Below are positions 4,932-5,935 of a stretch of DNA of 5,935 nt, piece by piece; the stretch's first letter is position 1, and the number at the start of each line of letters is the position of its first letter. The stretch comes from Rhodobacteraceae bacterium UBA2553 (GTDB lineage Bacteria > Pseudomonadota > Alphaproteobacteria > Rhodobacterales > Rhodobacteraceae), in the NCBI GenBank assembly GCA_002340515.1, contig DDMF01000013.1, positions 1 to 5,935 on the forward strand, read 5' to 3'. The notes below the pieces were generated by a model. The model made no database searches. It had not been told where the DNA came from and worked only from the letters and a program-made list of their open reading frames with translations. Both the position numbers and the translations under genes were made by a program.

Positions 4932-5935
4932 ATGCTCAACTACACAATACGGCGGTTGATTTTTGCGGTGCCTGTTCTGGTCCTGATCAGCTTTGTCATC
5001 TTTGTCCTGATTGACTTTGCCCCCAATGACCCCACCGGCAACCTGCCCCTGACCATCCCACCTGAGGTGCGCGAGAAAATCCGCATTGGTCTTGGCTTGG
5101 GCGAACCGGCACACATCCGCTATCTCTTGTGGTGCAAACAGTTTTTCATCAATGAACCGCTGAATGTCGTCGAACAGCTCACCGGGTGGAGCCTGGGTGA
5201 CCCGGACCGTTTGCGCCTGCGCAGCTGGTCGACCCACAGCCCGGTGGTCGAGCTGATTGCCGAACGGCTACCACAGACATTATGGGTGGTGGGCCTGTCC
5301 TATATATTGGGCATTTGCATCGCGATCCCCATTGGCGTGATGTCGGCCTATCGCCAATATGGCTGGTTCGATCAGATCGGTACATTTGTCGCCATGGTGG
5401 GGTTTTCGGTGCCCACATTTTTCACCGGCGTCCTGATGATTGTGATCTTTTCGGTACAGCTCGGCTGGTTTCCCTCGATCTATGACACCACCCATCAGGT
5501 CACGGGCTGGTCGAGTTTTGTCTTTCAAATCAAACAAATGATCATGCCGGTCTGTGTTCTCGCCCTTTATAACGCTGCCCAGATCAGCCGCTATATGCGC
5601 GCGTCGATGGTGGACAACCTCAGCCAGGATTACGTGCGCACCGCGCGGGCAAAGGGCCTGAGCGAGCGGCGCGTGGTGCTGGTGCATGTGTTGCGCAACG
5701 CGCTGATCCCGGTGGTCACGGTGATTGCCATGGGCGTGCCACAAGTGTTTGGCGGTGCGATCATCACCGAACAGGTGTTTCGCGTGAATGGGCTGGGGCA
5801 ATTGCTGATTTCCGGCATTCAAAGCGCCGATATGCCGTTGGTGCAAACCCTGACCTTCCTGTTTGCCGTGCTTATTGTGCTGTTTAATCTGATCGCTGAC
5901 CTCCTCTACGGCCTGCTGTTACGGATCACATGGAT
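4932..5935 (+). CDS. ABC transporter permease, DppB/OppB family, 3' end cut by window edge
   Basis: Inner-membrane channel subunit of the importer; 334 codons are open to the right edge, about the full family length, so only the last few residues are missing. Start ATG 4932 has AAGG (4921-4924) 7 nt upstream. Hydrophobic segments lie near residues 8-29, 114-138, 148-176, 204-216, 254-280 and 303-330. The N-terminal LIDFAPNDPTGN (26-37) is the family's R-x-APGDP region. GFSVPTFFTG (157-166) and GWFPS (178-182) are typical. The cytoplasmic EAA loop that contacts the ATPase is YVRTARAKGLSERRVVLVHVLRNALIPVVT (234-263). The external segment between helices 1 and 2 is longer than in standard DppB: residues 68-103, including FFINEPLNVVEQLTGWSLGD, replace the short GDLG-S stretch. 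The end reads LLYGLLLRITW, whereas most relatives have L-DPR-I there. The partner DppC-type permease and ATPases should follow to the right. Confidence 0.94.
   Translation, partial: MLNYTIRRLIFAVPVLVLISFVIFVLIDFAPNDPTGNLPLTIPPEVREKIRIGLGLGEPAHIRYLLWCKQFFINEPLNVVEQLTGWSLGDPDRLRLRSWSTHSPVVELIAERLPQTLWVVGLSYILGICIAIPIGVMSAYRQYGWFDQIGTFVAMVGFSVPTFFTGVLMIVIFSVQLGWFPSIYDTTHQVTGWSSFVFQIKQMIMPVCVLALYNAAQISRYMRASMVDNLSQDYVRTARAKGLSERRVVLVHVLRNALIPVVTVIAMGVPQVFGGAIITEQVFRVNGLGQLLISGIQSADMPLVQTLTFLFAVLIVLFNLIADLLYGLLLRITW

Noticed and set aside
5280..5846. Open frame of 188 codons on the minus strand opposite the permease
   Set aside because: It is very His/Asp/Arg-rich, the typical look of an antisense reading of a hydrophobic membrane protein.

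Overview
The window looks like a chromosomal piece of an alphaproteobacterium, most likely of the Rhodobacteraceae/roseobacter type. This is inferred from GC above 50% (judged by eye), the style of the proteins (a DAO-type oxidase with an SSRNWGWIR segment and a long family-5 binding protein with an extended DppB-like permease) and the tight gene packing. It is densely coding and holds five protein genes in two divergent groups. No rRNA, tRNA, CRISPR array, insertion sequence or phage gene was seen.

Leftward (minus-strand) group, in order of transcription: an ArgE/DapE-type M20 metallo-deacylase (1700-2866), an FAD-dependent DAO-family amino acid oxidase/dehydrogenase (354-1703) that starts inside the stop codon of the deacylase (ATGA overlap), and, 47 bases on, the N-terminal 102 residues of a second, different M20 hydrolase of the hippurate hydrolase/amidohydrolase type (M20D), cut by the left edge of the window.

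Divergent control region, 2867-3161: it carries plausible but weak promoters for both directions. Two abutting inverted repeats sit over the putative -10/start area of the leftward operon, and another dyad sits over the putative promoter of the rightward operon. These are candidate operators.

Rightward (plus-strand) group: a family-5 (peptide/opine/nickel type) periplasmic substrate-binding protein (3162-4865), a strong GC-rich hairpin followed by T's (4880-4912), then a DppB-type inner-membrane permease (4932 to the right edge, nearly complete). The second permease and the ATPase(s) are expected beyond the right edge.

Taken together, this looks like an uptake-and-catabolism locus. The ABC transporter would bring in a small amide-bonded amino acid compound (a dipeptide, N-acyl amino acid or similar), the two M20 enzymes would cleave amide bonds, and the FAD enzyme would oxidise the amine or amino acid released. 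The substrate cannot be read from the sequence. All five genes look intact apart from the two cut by the edges.
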